A stretch of 64,000 bases of DNA, from NCBI GenBank assembly GCA_964511065.1, contig CAZEEG010000016.1:1-64000 (forward strand), given 5' to 3'. Below are positions 1-7,954 of this stretch, piece after piece (positions within the stretch are counted from its first letter, which is position 1; each line of letters begins with the position of its first letter). A model generated the notes under the pieces. It saw only the letters and a list, made by a program, of their open reading frames with translations. It made no database searches and had not been told where the DNA came from. This DNA is from CALBRZ01 sp964511065 (GTDB lineage Bacteria > Planctomycetota > Planctomycetia > Pirellulales > S012-138). The position numbers and the translations under genes are program-made.

Positions 1-1458
1 CATCTGCGCATTCGGCAAGTAAAGCGTGCTGACGCGCACCACGCCCTGCGGTTCGCTGTCCTCGCAGGCGTCGATGGCGTGGGTCACCACGTTGAGCACC
101 GCGCGGGCGAGGCCGTCGGGGTCGAACGTGAGCGTCGGCATGGCCAAGTCGGGCGTCCAGTGGAGTTGGACCTGCTTTTCCTTAGCCCGCAGATGCATCA
201 ACTCGACGATATCGCCGACCACCTGATTGAGTTCGGCGGCGACCATTTCCGGCTCGCGTTCTTTGCTGAACGTGAGCATGTCCATCACCAGGTTGGAGAT
301 GAGCTGCTGTTTGCGCTCCATCATCTCCCAGCCCTGGCGAATTTCTTCTTCGTCGTGGCGTTGCAGGCCGTCCTGGATCAAGAAGCTGGCGCCGCGGATG
401 CCTTGCAGCACGTTCTTGATGTGGTGCGACAGCGATGTGATGGTCTGCCCGATGGCCGCCAACCGTTCGGCCTGAACCATGGCCGAGTAATATCGGGTAT
501 CTTCGACAGCCAGGGCCGCCTGATGCGCCACGGCGATGAGCAGCTTGAGGTGTTCGTCGGTGAATTTGTTACCGCTTCCTGGCCCGGGTTTTTGCAGCAG
601 GCGTTGCGGATGCACGGCCGTATCAATGTAGATGATGCCCACGACATCGTACCGGCCTTGCATCGGCACGCAGAGCGCTTCGCGAATGCCCAAATCGAGG
701 ATGCTGGCGGCCGAGGGCCAGCGATCATCCTCTTGCGCGTTGCTGGTGAGCACGCCTTCGTTGTGCTGCATGACGTAATCGAGGATCGTCTGGCTGATTA
801 CCAGGCGTTCTCCGGTGGGCTTGCCGCGGCGGTTGAAATGCACCTTGGGTTGCAGCTTGCCGGTGTCGGGATGGACCAGCAGGATGCAACCGCGGTCGGC
901 CTCCACCCAATCGAAGATCAACGTCAGAATGCGGTGCAGCAACTGGTCAATATCCAGGGTGTGGCTCACGGCCAGCGCCGTGCGGTACATCACCTGGAGA
1001 TTGCTGCGCGCCCGGGCGAGCCACGAGTTTTCGCCGGTGCCAGGCTCCATGGCAAACAGTTGGCTGCCCTCGGCCTGGCTCATGGATCGCAGGATGCGGC
1101 TGTTATCGCCGCGTTGCTGGTGCGCCACGATGTCGATGTTATCGAGCAGGTGCGTGCTCGACGGATCGGTGGGACCCGTGAACAAGATGAGCGTCTTTCC
1201 CATCTGCACCTGGTCGCCGCTGGACAGTTCGTAGCGGGCCGTGATCCGCCGGCGATTGACAAAGGTGCCGTTGGAACTGCCCAAGTCGCGCAGGAAGAAG
1301 CGGTGGCCTTCGCGCAGCACTTCCGCATGCGACCGGGAAACCTCCTGGTCGTGCAACTGGATATCGTTGCCGGCTTCGCGACCAATCTCCAACCGGTCCG
1401 ATTTCAATTCGAACTTGTTGCCCTGGTCGTTGCCGCGAATGACAAAGAAAGATGCCAA
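1..1458 (-). CDS. FHA-GAF sensor histidine kinase (3' part outside window)
   Basis: Cytoplasmic sensor kinase of a two-component pathway; 486 residues are visible and the C-terminus continues beyond the left edge. Order: an FHA phosphothreonine-binding domain at about residues 1-100 (GREAGNDIQL, SRSHAEV, SSNGTFVN), a GAF domain at about 160-310, and a HisKA helix with SLSHHIKNV, where H345 is the likely phosphoacceptor. The start of a HATPase domain follows (LNQVVGDIVELM). The start is TTG at 1458, because an in-frame TGA lies five codons upstream and no ATG gives the full FHA domain. There are no membrane segments, so the signal is probably intracellular, read by GAF and by FHA binding to a phosphoprotein. 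A receiver-only protein lies upstream on the same strand. The family is secure; the ligand is unknown. Confidence 0.9.
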   Translation of the reverse strand, partial: MASFFVIRGNDQGNKFELKSDRLEIGREAGNDIQLHDQEVSRSHAEVLREGHRFFLRDLGSSNGTFVNRRRITARYELSSGDQVQMGKTLILFTGPTDPSSTHLLDNIDIVAHQQRGDNSRILRSMSQAEGSQLFAMEPGTGENSWLARARSNLQVMYRTALAVSHTLDIDQLLHRILTLIFDWVEADRGCILLVHPDTGKLQPKVHFNRRGKPTGERLVISQTILDYVMQHNEGVLTSNAQEDDRWPSAASILDLGIREALCVPMQGRYDVVGIIYIDTAVHPQRLLQKPGPGSGNKFTDEHLKLLIAVAHQAALAVEDTRYYSAMVQAERLAAIGQTITSLSHHIKNVLQGIRGASFLIQDGLQRHDEEEIRQGWEMMERKQQLISNLVMDMLTFSKEREPEMVAAELNQVVGDIVELMHLRAKEKQVQLHWTPDLAMPTLTFDPDGLARAVLNVVTHAIDACEDSEPQGVVRVSTLYLPNAQM

Positions 1459-1692
1459 GGTTCTGCCTTTCGCTCACGCTGGCAGAAAGAAATCGGGATC
1501 CCCATTCCTGACGTGGCGCAAACTGCGTAACACTGCCACTGCCGTGCTGCACCGCCACTACCGCTAGGCATTATGTCCTGCGGCAAGACACTTGGCCCAG
1601 CCGCACAGGCGGTTTCCTCGCCGCAATGCCGGCACAAGGCACCCTAGCTTCCACGGAACGTGGTGCGGCTGTTCTCTTGCCGCGGTGCTGGC

Positions 1693-1792
1693 NNNNNNNN
1701 NNNNNNNNNNNNNNNNNNNNNNNNNNNNNNNNNNNNNNNNNNNNNNNNNNNNNNNNNNNNNNNNNNNNNNNNNNNNNNNNNNNNNNNNNNNN
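1693..1792. other. Assembly gap (100 N)
   Basis: A run of exactly 100 N, the usual placeholder for a gap of unknown length. It sits beside an 18-bp tandem array, which probably broke the assembly. The six bases gctggc occur on both sides, so the contig ends may nearly touch. Confidence 0.95.
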
Positions 1793-1804
1793 GCTGGCAT
1801 GGGC

Positions 1805-1876
1805 CACGGTGCTTCCATCTATCACGGCGCTTCCATCAGCCACGGTGCTTGCATTAACCATGGTGCTTGCATGGTC
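1805..1876. repeat. 18-bp tandem repeat, 4 units
   Basis: Four consecutive 18-bp units at 1805-1822, 1823-1840, 1841-1858 and 1859-1876, close to CACGGTGCTTCCATCTAT with substitutions and no indels. The first unit begins 12 bases after the gap, so the real array may be longer. The period is a multiple of three. Both strands read as six-residue repeats: HGASIx on plus, and [ND][AG]S[TA]V[AI] on minus. Confidence 0.85.
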
Positions 1877-2038
1877 TTGCCTGCCGCCACGGCGGTAGGC
1901 CACATGCCAGCACCCTCTGGCCGTAACGCCACCATTGGCTACCCCGCACGCAGCATTGCAACCGGCTTGCCAGTTGGCGGCCGCGACCGCCGCTGGCAGC
2001 GGTGCTCGCGCGCCGTTATTGCGCCGGTGTGCAGACGC

Positions 2039-2401
2039 TTAGCGCGTACTTTCCAACAGCTCTTCGATTCTACGAATCAAGGGGCCGTAGTGGTAGGGTT
2101 TGGAGACGAACTCCGCGCCCGGCAGCCGCGCCGCCTGGCGCCGTGCCGTGCCTAACAGAATGACCGGCCGCGGCTGACCGTCGGGCCCATCGAAATCCAG
2201 GGGGCTGTCGTCGCTCTCGCTGGATTCGGTCTCCAGGTCCAGCACGATCAAATCGGGTTGATGCTTCCGGGCCATGTCGATGCCCTGTTGGGCGGCACGC
2301 GCTTCCAGAATGCTCAGTCCCCGCCGCTGAAGAACGGTGCGGAGAACTTCTCGGGTTTCGTCCGATTGATCGACAACAAGGACACTTCGCGAGGCGGCCA
2401 T
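2039..2401 (-). CDS. Stand-alone response regulator receiver domain
   Basis: A 120-residue single-domain receiver (CheY fold) with no output domain. D11 (and D14) form the acidic pocket, D55 in LIVLDLE is the likely phosphoacceptor, T85 is the switch threonine and K101 in SKPYHY is the conserved lysine. An acidic, Ser-rich insert at residues 57-76 (ESSESDDSPLDFD) directly follows the phosphorylation site, where receivers normally have a short loop. It lies upstream of, and on the same strand as, the FHA-GAF kinase, but 580 bp of intergenic DNA separates them, so pairing is only suggested. Without an output domain it should act by protein contact or as a phosphate sink. Confidence 0.85.
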   Translation of the reverse strand: MAASRSVLVVDQSDETREVLRTVLQRRGLSILEARAAQQGIDMARKHQPDLIVLDLETESSESDDSPLDFDGPDGQPRPVILLGTARRQAARLPGAEFVSKPYHYGPLIRRIEELLESTR

Positions 2402-2954
2402 CGTGCTTCCGTGTACTTATGGGCCAGTCGAAGGGTACGGTTCCGGTTGGCGCAAGGCGTCGGCCAAGGAGCCGGCGGCAGCAATCCATTGCTACCGCAA
2501 AGGGGGGCCATGGGGCCAAAGCAAGTACGCGCAAAACGAGTTCGCGAGTCAGCCCGCCAAACAGCATGGCACAGGTGGGTTGTTAGCAATGACGGCGTCG
2601 CCATGGCCAGGCGGGCGGCGTATCCATGCCGCTGCTGGCTTGCAACCGCGAGGGGGGCCACAACCGGCTGCCGTCACGCAGGGCGGGAAGAATAGCGATA
2701 GGTGCGCAACGTGTCAAAACGGATTCTGGATCAACAGCCAGAATGCCCACGGCCAGTTCCACCGGCCGATTACCGGCGTGTGCTGCAAAGGGGACCTGGC
2801 GACCATACGCCATGGCCCCTCAATCGTGTCCGGCAAAGCCGGACCTGCAGCGTGTTGCCAGCGGTGAAGTCACGCACCGCGCACGTTTATCTCGGCCGGC
2901 AAAGCCGGACCTGCGGAGGTTTGCCCGGACCTACCGTTCGCTGCTGGCAGTATA
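2402..2954. other. Intergenic region, divergent promoters expected
   Basis: 553 bp between the divergent receiver gene and apbE, with no convincing ORF. It contains two copies of a hairpin element and a TATAAT sequence at the apbE start, both listed separately. Confidence 0.55.
2829..2914. repeat. Two copies of a CCGGC-AAA-GCCGG hairpin element
   Basis: CCGGCAAAGCCGGACCTGC occurs at 2830-2848 and again at 2896-2914. Each copy holds a perfect small palindrome with an AAA loop. The arrangement resembles REP-type hairpins or a paired regulatory site upstream of apbE. No long T-tract follows, so it is not a classical terminator. Confidence 0.6.
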
Positions 2955-2956
2955 AT
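2951..2956 (+). promoter_or_regulatory. Candidate -10 box overlapping the apbE start codon
   Basis: A perfect TATAAT lies at 2951-2956 and overlaps the first possible ATG (2955). If it is a -10 box, transcription would begin near 2963, beside the next in-frame ATG at 2964, giving a leaderless mRNA. I see no good -35 hexamer at standard spacing. Confidence 0.35.
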
Positions 2957-4058
2957 GAACCGTATGAGTGCGCCTGATCGATCCAACCGCCGCGATTTTC
3001 TCACGGGCCGGGCCGCCGCCGATGCCCTGGCTGCGCGGCTGCACGCCGATGAAAAGCCCAGCCCGTTTACTTCGCCGCCGCAGCCTGAAACGTATCTCCT
3101 GCACTTCACCCGCCGCGCGATGGCGTGCGATTTCGAGTTGTGCCTCAACGCGGGTCAGTACGCCCACGCCAATCGGGCAGCGCTCGAGGCCTTAGACCTG
3201 GTCGATCGCCTCGAAAGCCAGCTCACCGTGTACCGCGATCACAGCGAGGTGATGGAGATCAACCGCCGCGCCGCCCACGAAGCCGTGACCGTGGAAGGGC
3301 GGCTGTTTGAACTGCTCGAACTGGGGCTGGAACTGTGGCGTCAAACGGACGGAGCGTTCGATATGACCGCCGGCCCCGTCAGCCGTGTCTGGGGCTTTTC
3401 GCGGCGGCAAGGGCGGATTCCCGAGCCCCGCGAACTGGCCGAGGCCCTGAGCTGCGTGGGGTCGCAGCACCTGGAGCTCGATCGCCAAAATCGCACGGTA
3501 CGGTTCCATCGTCCCAAGCTGGAATTGAACCTGGGCGGCATCGGGAAAGGGTATGCGCTGGACCGCTGCGGGGAGCAGCTCCGCGAGGCCGGCATCGAAC
3601 ACTTCCTCTGGCACGCCGGGCAAAGCAGTATCCTCGCCGCCGGTGCCCGAGGCGATGGCGATGGCTGGGAGATCGGGGTGGGCGACCCGTTCCGTCCCGG
3701 CCGGCGGCTCGCCAGGCTGCGGCTGCGCGATCGAGCGGTGGGAACCTCGGGATCGGCTTACCAGTTTTTCCGCCACGGCGGCAAGCGGTACGGGCATATC
3801 CTTGATCCCCGCACCGGCGAACCGGCTCAGGGCGTCGACGCCGTCACCCTGCTGGCCCCCACGGCGGCCCAGGCCGATGCCCTGGCCACGGCCATGTTTG
3901 TGTTGGGACCCGAAGGCGCCAAGGCGCTTTGCCGCCAGCGGCCCGAGTTGGGCATGGTCATGGTTGTTAGTGCTAGCGACAACCAGCCGGCACGGCTTGA
4001 AACGGCTGGATTGCCCGAGGATGTGTTGTCGATAACCTCGGAGGATCGTACCCCCTAA
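2955..4058 (+). CDS. apbE: ApbE-family FAD:protein FMN transferase
   Basis: Transfers FMN from FAD to a Ser/Thr of target flavoproteins such as NqrB/RnfG-type redox subunits, outside the cytoplasmic membrane. At 367 residues it has the usual family length. Family blocks are visible: FDMTAGPVSRVWGF, LNLGGIGKGYALDRCG, WEIGVGDP, AVGTSGSAYQFF, and the C-terminal HILDPRTGEPA followed by an AQADALATAMFVLG segment, which carries the metal and flavin ligands. The N-terminus SNRRDFLTGRAAA resembles a twin-arginine motif but lacks an obvious hydrophobic core, so export is uncertain. ATG 2955 overlaps a TATAAT; ATG 2964 is the alternative start. No target flavoprotein gene is nearby. Confidence 0.93.
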   Translation: MNRMSAPDRSNRRDFLTGRAAADALAARLHADEKPSPFTSPPQPETYLLHFTRRAMACDFELCLNAGQYAHANRAALEALDLVDRLESQLTVYRDHSEVMEINRRAAHEAVTVEGRLFELLELGLELWRQTDGAFDMTAGPVSRVWGFSRRQGRIPEPRELAEALSCVGSQHLELDRQNRTVRFHRPKLELNLGGIGKGYALDRCGEQLREAGIEHFLWHAGQSSILAAGARGDGDGWEIGVGDPFRPGRRLARLRLRDRAVGTSGSAYQFFRHGGKRYGHILDPRTGEPAQGVDAVTLLAPTAAQADALATAMFVLGPEGAKALCRQRPELGMVMVVSASDNQPARLETAGLPEDVLSITSEDRTP

Positions 4059-4405
4059 AAGCATGCCCGCTCCGCCAGCGCCCGAACGGGGCGGAACCTA
4101 GTTTGAGAGTAAGGGTGACGGCGATACCGTAAAAGGCTGCTGACTCCGCCAGCATCCGAACGCGGCGCACCGGCGCTGCGGATGGAAAAAACCGGAAATG
4201 CGGGCCTCTCGGTTCGGCGCATGAGCGGCCAGCAAGTAAGATACACCCGGCCCTCCGGGTTGCGCAATCGAAAGAATCCCGCTGAGCCTGTGGAGGCTTG
4301 GCGCGATCCGTCGCCACGGCAATCCGCCTTCCAGGAAGGCTGCGCACTCTGGGGGTACCCATTCACCATCAGAGTGCTCGCGCACGGGAACCGCATGCCG
4401 CCGGC

Positions 4406-4435
4406 CAGCACCATGCAGGACAGCACCATGTGGAG
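4406..4435. repeat. 15-bp tandem repeat, 2 units
   Basis: Two 15-bp units, 4406-4420 and 4421-4435, share the core CAGCACCATG. The reverse complement (CATGGTGCTG) resembles the core of the 18-bp array at 1805. Confidence 0.5.
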
Positions 4436-4540
4436 GGGGGCTGCAACTGCGGCCGGTGGGAATCGCAAGGCGGTAGGCGGGCAGTGCCAAGCTCCCAAGT
4501 GTCCTCGAGGGCAGGTGGCGCAGAGTGGAGTGGCGCGTCG

Positions 4541-4585
4541 CAATGCAGAGTGGCCCAATACAGAGCGGCCCAATACAGAGTGACG
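4541..4585. repeat. 15-bp tandem repeat, 3 units
   Basis: Three 15-bp units at 4541-4555, 4556-4570 and 4571-4585, close to CAATACAGAGCGGCC. They are intergenic, about 80 bp before the DedA gene. Confidence 0.75.
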
Positions 4586-4662
4586 TCGTGTGGAATCGTC
4601 TTCCCGGCGCTGCACGACCCGACACGCCTTTGACTGGGCGTTCCCTTACATCCGTTTGAAAT

Positions 4663-5322
4663 ATGGACGGCTTCCTCGACGCCTACACGTACATAGGCGT
4701 GATCATCTTCCTGATCCTCACCGGCTGCGGCCTGCCGCTGCCGGAAGAGGTGGCGATTATCTTCGCCGGCGTGCAAACGTCGCGCGGGGAGTTGAATCCC
4801 GCGCTGGCGTTCTTGTGCTGCATGATCGGGGCGCTGCTGGGCGATTTGTGCATGTACGGCATTGGGCGGTATTTCGGCCGCAGCCTCCTCCGCCGCGGGG
4901 GCTGGTTCTCCCAACTGCTCACCCCGGAAACCGAAGCCCGGGCTGAAACCATGATCCGCCGGCACGGGCTCAAGGTGTTCTTTGCCGCGCGGTTCCTGGT
5001 CGGTGTGCGGGCCCCCATGTACGTTACGGCCGGGATCCTGCGGGTGCCCGTGACGCGGTTTCTGTTCATGGACGGCATCAGCGCCACGGTTGTCGTGGGC
5101 CTCGTCTTTGGCTTGAGTTGGCGGTACGGCAAGCATGTCGAATCCATCATGGTCTGGGTTCGCGAATCGCAGGTGGCGCTGACCATCGTGGTGGTGCTGG
5201 GCGTGTTATTGGGTCTGATGTATGTCTGGTTGCACCGCCGCGCCCTGCGCCGCCGAACCGCCCAGCCGCCTTCCGCCGCACGCTCCGAACCCCAGATCGA
5301 AGAAACCGAAAGTGTGGTTTGA
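4663..5322 (+). CDS. DedA-family (SNARE-associated/VTT) membrane protein
   Basis: Integral inner-membrane protein of 219 residues, the usual DedA length. Family members are linked to lipid-carrier flipping or scrambling and to membrane-potential maintenance. It has re-entrant/TM segments near residues 8-35 (GVIIFLILTGCGLPLPEEVA), 48-68, 105-125 (ARFLVGVRAPMYVTAG, the conserved F-x-R-x(2,3)-R-x-P-type block), 130-150 and a last helix near 168-190, then a charged, Ala/Pro-rich tail. The acidic pair in LPEEVAI is conserved in the family. ATG 4663 begins the first hydrophobic region directly. The neighbours give no functional hint. Confidence 0.88.
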   Translation: MDGFLDAYTYIGVIIFLILTGCGLPLPEEVAIIFAGVQTSRGELNPALAFLCCMIGALLGDLCMYGIGRYFGRSLLRRGGWFSQLLTPETEARAETMIRRHGLKVFFAARFLVGVRAPMYVTAGILRVPVTRFLFMDGISATVVVGLVFGLSWRYGKHVESIMVWVRESQVALTIVVVLGVLLGLMYVWLHRRALRRRTAQPPSAARSEPQIEETESVV

Positions 5323-5364
5323 GTACCGCAGATTCCGGCGGTTGCCCCTCCGGCTATGAACACC

Positions 5365-5487
5365 CGCGCAGCGAATGTCCGCTCACTTTCGTACTGGCCC
5401 AGCGAATTGCGGCCATGGCGCCGGAAAACGGAAGACGTGCGGCGGCCATCGTTCCATGACCGGACTTTCGCGGCGCAACCATCAATA
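5365..5487 (+). repeat. Dispersed ~125-bp repeat, copy A (upstream of cysteine desulfurase)
   Basis: About 123 bp running from CGCGCAGCGAATG to GCGCAACCATCAATA aligns by eye with the reverse complement of 7504-7628. Shared blocks include CGCAGCGAATGT, GCTCACTTT, GGAAAACGGAAGACGT and GCGCAACCATCAATA, with scattered substitutions between. Copy A forms the leader just upstream of the cysteine desulfurase start at 5496. No translation signal is seen in it. Confidence 0.7.
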
Positions 5488-5495
5488 ACGCTTCC

Positions 5496-6665
5496 ATGAT
5501 CTATCTCGATCATCACGCCACGACGCCCGTGGACCCTCGCGTGCTCGACGCGATGCTGCCCTGGTTCACCCAGAAGTTTGGCAATCCCGGCAGCATCAAT
5601 CACGCGCTGGGCTGGGAAGCGGCCGAGGCCGTGGACCAGGCGCGCGAGTCGATCGCCGCCGCCTTGGGCGCGGCCCCGCGCGAGATCGTATTCACCAGCG
5701 GTGCCACCGAAAGCAACAACTTGGCGCTGCGCGGCATCTGCGAAAACGCCCAGCGGGGTACCCGGCGTCATATCGTTTCCGTCAAGACCGAACATAAGGC
5801 CGTTCTTGACCCGCTGGCCCGGCTTGCCCGGCGGGGTTGGGAAGTGACCCTGCTGGACGTGGAACCCGCCGGCAGTCCCGAAGCCGGCTTGCTCGATGTG
5901 CAGCGCCTGGCCGATGCCTTGCGGCCCGACACGTTGCTGGTGTCGGTCATGCTGGCGAACAATGAGATCGGCGTCATCCAGCCGCTGGAACCGATCGGCG
6001 CCCTGTGCCGTTCGCGCGGGATCATTCTGCACTGCGATGCGACCCAGGCCGTCGGTAAACTGCCGGTGCAGGTGGAGAAGCTGCAAATCGATCTGATGAG
6101 TTTCTCGGCCCACAAGATGTACGGCCCCAAAGGCATGGGGGCCTTGTACGTGCGGCGCGGCCCCGGCACGAAACTGGCCCCGCAGATCGATGGCGGCGGC
6201 CAAGAGGGTGGGCGGCGCAGCGGTACTCTCAACACGCCCGGCATCGTTGGCATGGCGGCGGCCCTGCACATCGCCCTGGAAACCATGCCCGACGAAGCGG
6301 CCAGGCTGGCCCAATTGCGAGCGCGGCTGTTCAAGCAACTCTCGGAATTGCCGGGCGTGCATTTGAACGGCCCGGGGCCCGAGCGCCCCGGCTTGCGTCT
6401 GGCCGGCAATCTCAACCTCAGTTTTGAAGGTGTGGACGGCGAAGCCCTGATGATGGGCATCACCCAGGTGGCCGTCAGTTCCGGCAGCGCTTGCACCACG
6501 GCCAATCCCGAGCCAAGCCATGTCCTGCGGGCACTAGGGCTCTCGGACGCGCTGGTGCGAGCCAGCCTGCGTTTTGGCTTGGGCCGCTTCACCACGGCCG
6601 ACGAGATCGACCGCGCCGCGGCGCACGTGGCCGAGGTGGTGCAGCGCCTGCGCACGATGCGCTAA
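5496..6665 (+). CDS. Cysteine desulfurase (IscS/NifS class)
   Basis: PLP enzyme converting cysteine to alanine while loading a persulfide for Fe-S cluster, thiolation or molybdopterin pathways. Class V aminotransferase fold, 389 residues (family usually about 390-405). Visible: the N-terminal YLDHHATTPVDPRV, TSGATESNN for phosphate binding, HCDATQAVGK with the PLP-ring aspartate, SFSAHKMYGPKG with K207 as the Schiff-base lysine, and the mobile loop SSGSACTTANPEPSHVL with C333 as the persulfide cysteine. The long loop places it in group I (IscS/NifS) rather than SufS. No iscU, iscA or thiI gene is adjacent, so the sulfur acceptor cannot be told from context. The leader is a copy of a dispersed repeat. 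Confidence 0.94.
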   Translation: MIYLDHHATTPVDPRVLDAMLPWFTQKFGNPGSINHALGWEAAEAVDQARESIAAALGAAPREIVFTSGATESNNLALRGICENAQRGTRRHIVSVKTEHKAVLDPLARLARRGWEVTLLDVEPAGSPEAGLLDVQRLADALRPDTLLVSVMLANNEIGVIQPLEPIGALCRSRGIILHCDATQAVGKLPVQVEKLQIDLMSFSAHKMYGPKGMGALYVRRGPGTKLAPQIDGGGQEGGRRSGTLNTPGIVGMAAALHIALETMPDEAARLAQLRARLFKQLSELPGVHLNGPGPERPGLRLAGNLNLSFEGVDGEALMMGITQVAVSSGSACTTANPEPSHVLRALGLSDALVRASLRFGLGRFTTADEIDRAAAHVAEVVQRLRTMR

Positions 6666-7109
6666 GAAACAATGTGCTGACCAATGCCGCCTCCCCCGGG
6701 GGCGCCATCGCCGGGCGCCCTCGCAGTGCAGCGTTCGCCCAACTAGGGATAGGGAAGTACCTATCGTGCGCGATTGGCCGCGCGATGCTCCCGGTGTGAT
6801 GGTTGCCGCCGCGGCATCCGTCTCCTTGCGGCATGGATGGTCTGGAAGGATTGCACAGGTTGTAAGCCACATATAAAACGGCGGCATGGAGGTTGAAACT
6901 GGCGTTACTTTCCATCGTCATGTGGCGTGTGCGATTTTGGTATTGATAAAACGTCGCTGGTGGATTGAGATTTTGGTCGGCCCCCTTCGGCATCAAACCG
7001 TCCAAGGTTTGGGGGCGTGGTCAAGTGGCCATTTGGCAATGAATTGATAAAATCGCCTCCACGACCGGGGGCCGCGCCTCCCCCCGCTTGGCGCAAGTGG
7101 CTCCGCGCG

Positions 7110-7270
7110 TCCTAACTTGGGGAGCGGGCTGAATTTGGTTTTATCTTCGCTACTGCTCTGGAAAGCAGGGAAGCCGCGTGGTAGATTCTCCTTTGCTATC
7201 GGGGACCTGCCCCTTCCCGATAGCATCACGGCCCGCCAGGCCTCTGCCCCGCCTGGCGGGCTCTTTTTTT
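7110..7270 (+). ncRNA. Candidate structured small RNA ending in an intrinsic terminator
   Basis: Three hairpins follow one another on the plus strand: CTGCT/AGCAG (7153-7168), a perfect 9-bp stem GCTATCGGG/CCCGATAGC (7195-7224), and the terminator stem at 7231-7261. No ORF of reasonable quality leads into them, and the nearest gene on this strand ends more than 500 bp upstream. This suggests a short independent transcript. The 5' boundary is a guess, and I cannot match it to SRP, tmRNA, RNase P or 6S RNA. Confidence 0.35.
7231..7270 (+). terminator. Strong Rho-independent terminator
   Basis: Perfect 11-bp GC-rich stem GCCCGCCAGGC (7231-7241) / GCCTGGCGGGC (7251-7261) with a 9-nt loop, followed by a run of seven T at 7264-7270. 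It is on the plus strand and about 565 bp beyond the cysteine desulfurase stop, so it more likely ends a separate transcript. Confidence 0.85.
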
Positions 7271-7503
7271 GCCTGCGGCATCAACCGCTCGGCAGGGGGA
7301 CCCACAGCAGTTTCCATATTGATAATCTGCCCCACTTAGAACCGTTGTGCCAACGCACGGCCGGCCGCGTTTCAATATGGACTTCTCACGCATTGCAGGA
7401 TTGATGGCTACCGGCCTGCCGCATTTTTACGGTATTGATAAAACGCAGTCTGGTATTGACTGAAACGCTTTGGATTGGATCGAACGACCAGCGCCCCCGC
7501 TGC

Positions 7504-7628
7504 TATTGATGGTTGCGCTGCCAATGGCCGGTCGTCCAGCGATCGGCGCCGGACGTCTTCCGTTTTCCAGTGCCATGGGCCGCATTTCGGAGAGCCAGCA
7601 CCAAAGTGAGCGCACATTCGCTGCGCAG
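7504..7628 (-). repeat. Dispersed ~125-bp repeat, copy B (inverted)
   Basis: The reverse complement of this segment aligns with 5365-5487 over nearly its whole length. It starts at CGCAGCGAATGTGCGCTCAC and ends at GCGCAACCATCAATA. The two copies form an inverted pair about 2 kb apart around the cysteine desulfurase gene. Confidence 0.7.
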
Positions 7629-7854
7629 AGGCCCATAAGAGCAACGGCAGCAGCGCGCTTACGCCGAATCGGCCTGGCGGTCCATCGAGCTTCGCACCAC
7701 CGGGCCGCCATCCCGGCAACAACCCGGCTGCGCGTTAGGCCGGGCAGGAAGTGGAACGATGCTTTCCAGGCATCGCGTGGCTAACCTTGTACAGCCTTGC
7801 CACCGCCCTACCCTGCACGTTCCTGGCGAGCCGCGAGGCAATGGTTATTTCGGC

Positions 7855-7954
7855 NNNNNNNNNNNNNNNNNNNNNNNNNNNNNNNNNNNNNNNNNNNNNN
7901 NNNNNNNNNNNNNNNNNNNNNNNNNNNNNNNNNNNNNNNNNNNNNNNNNNNNNN
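7855..7954. other. Assembly gap (100 N) with identical 28-bp flanks
   Basis: Exactly 100 N. The 28 bases before the gap (7827-7854) are identical to the 28 bases after it (7955-7982), so the contig ends overlap. The gap is probably artificial or hides a tandem repeat. Confidence 0.95.

Larger units (their letters stand above)
1459..2038. other. Intergenic region with gap and tandem array
   Basis: No convincing gene. Reading frames crossing the gap are artefacts of N translation. The only structure seen is the tandem array to the right of the gap, listed separately. Confidence 0.6.
4059..4662. other. Intergenic region rich in short repeats
   Basis: 604 bp with no credible gene. A 26-bp element at 4070-4095 recurs with a few substitutions at 4144-4169. 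Two short tandem arrays follow at 4406 and 4541, listed separately. Open frames here have no SD and unnatural composition. Confidence 0.55.
6938..7442. repeat. Dispersed GGTATTGATAAAACG motif
   Basis: GGTATTGATAAAACG occurs near 6938 and 7431, with a shorter relative (GAATTGATAAAATCG) near 7030 and a TGGTATTGACTGAAACG variant near 7451. On the minus strand these read CGTTTTATCAATACC. They are AT-rich islands in a GC-rich background and could be protein-binding or promoter-like sites. Confidence 0.4.

Noticed and set aside
79..1530. 483-residue plus-strand open frame
   Set aside because: Antisense to the FHA-GAF kinase, which has clear domains; codon composition typical of shadow frames in GC-rich DNA.
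1571..2155. Open frames crossing the first N gap
   Set aside because: Frame and length across unknown sequence are meaningless; only the repeat itself was kept.
4055..4625. 175- and 186-residue minus-strand frames between apbE and dedA
   Set aside because: Built from tandem repeats, no SD, no family, biased Arg/Ser/Cys composition.
4683..6521. 612-residue minus-strand open frame
   Set aside because: Covers dedA and the cysteine desulfurase in antisense; no family, His/Gln/Arg-heavy composition.
7460..7500. tRNA-like T-arm (TTCGATC) on the minus strand
   Set aside because: Stem pairs poorly and no acceptor or anticodon arm could be drawn; the bases partly belong to the repeat-rich region.
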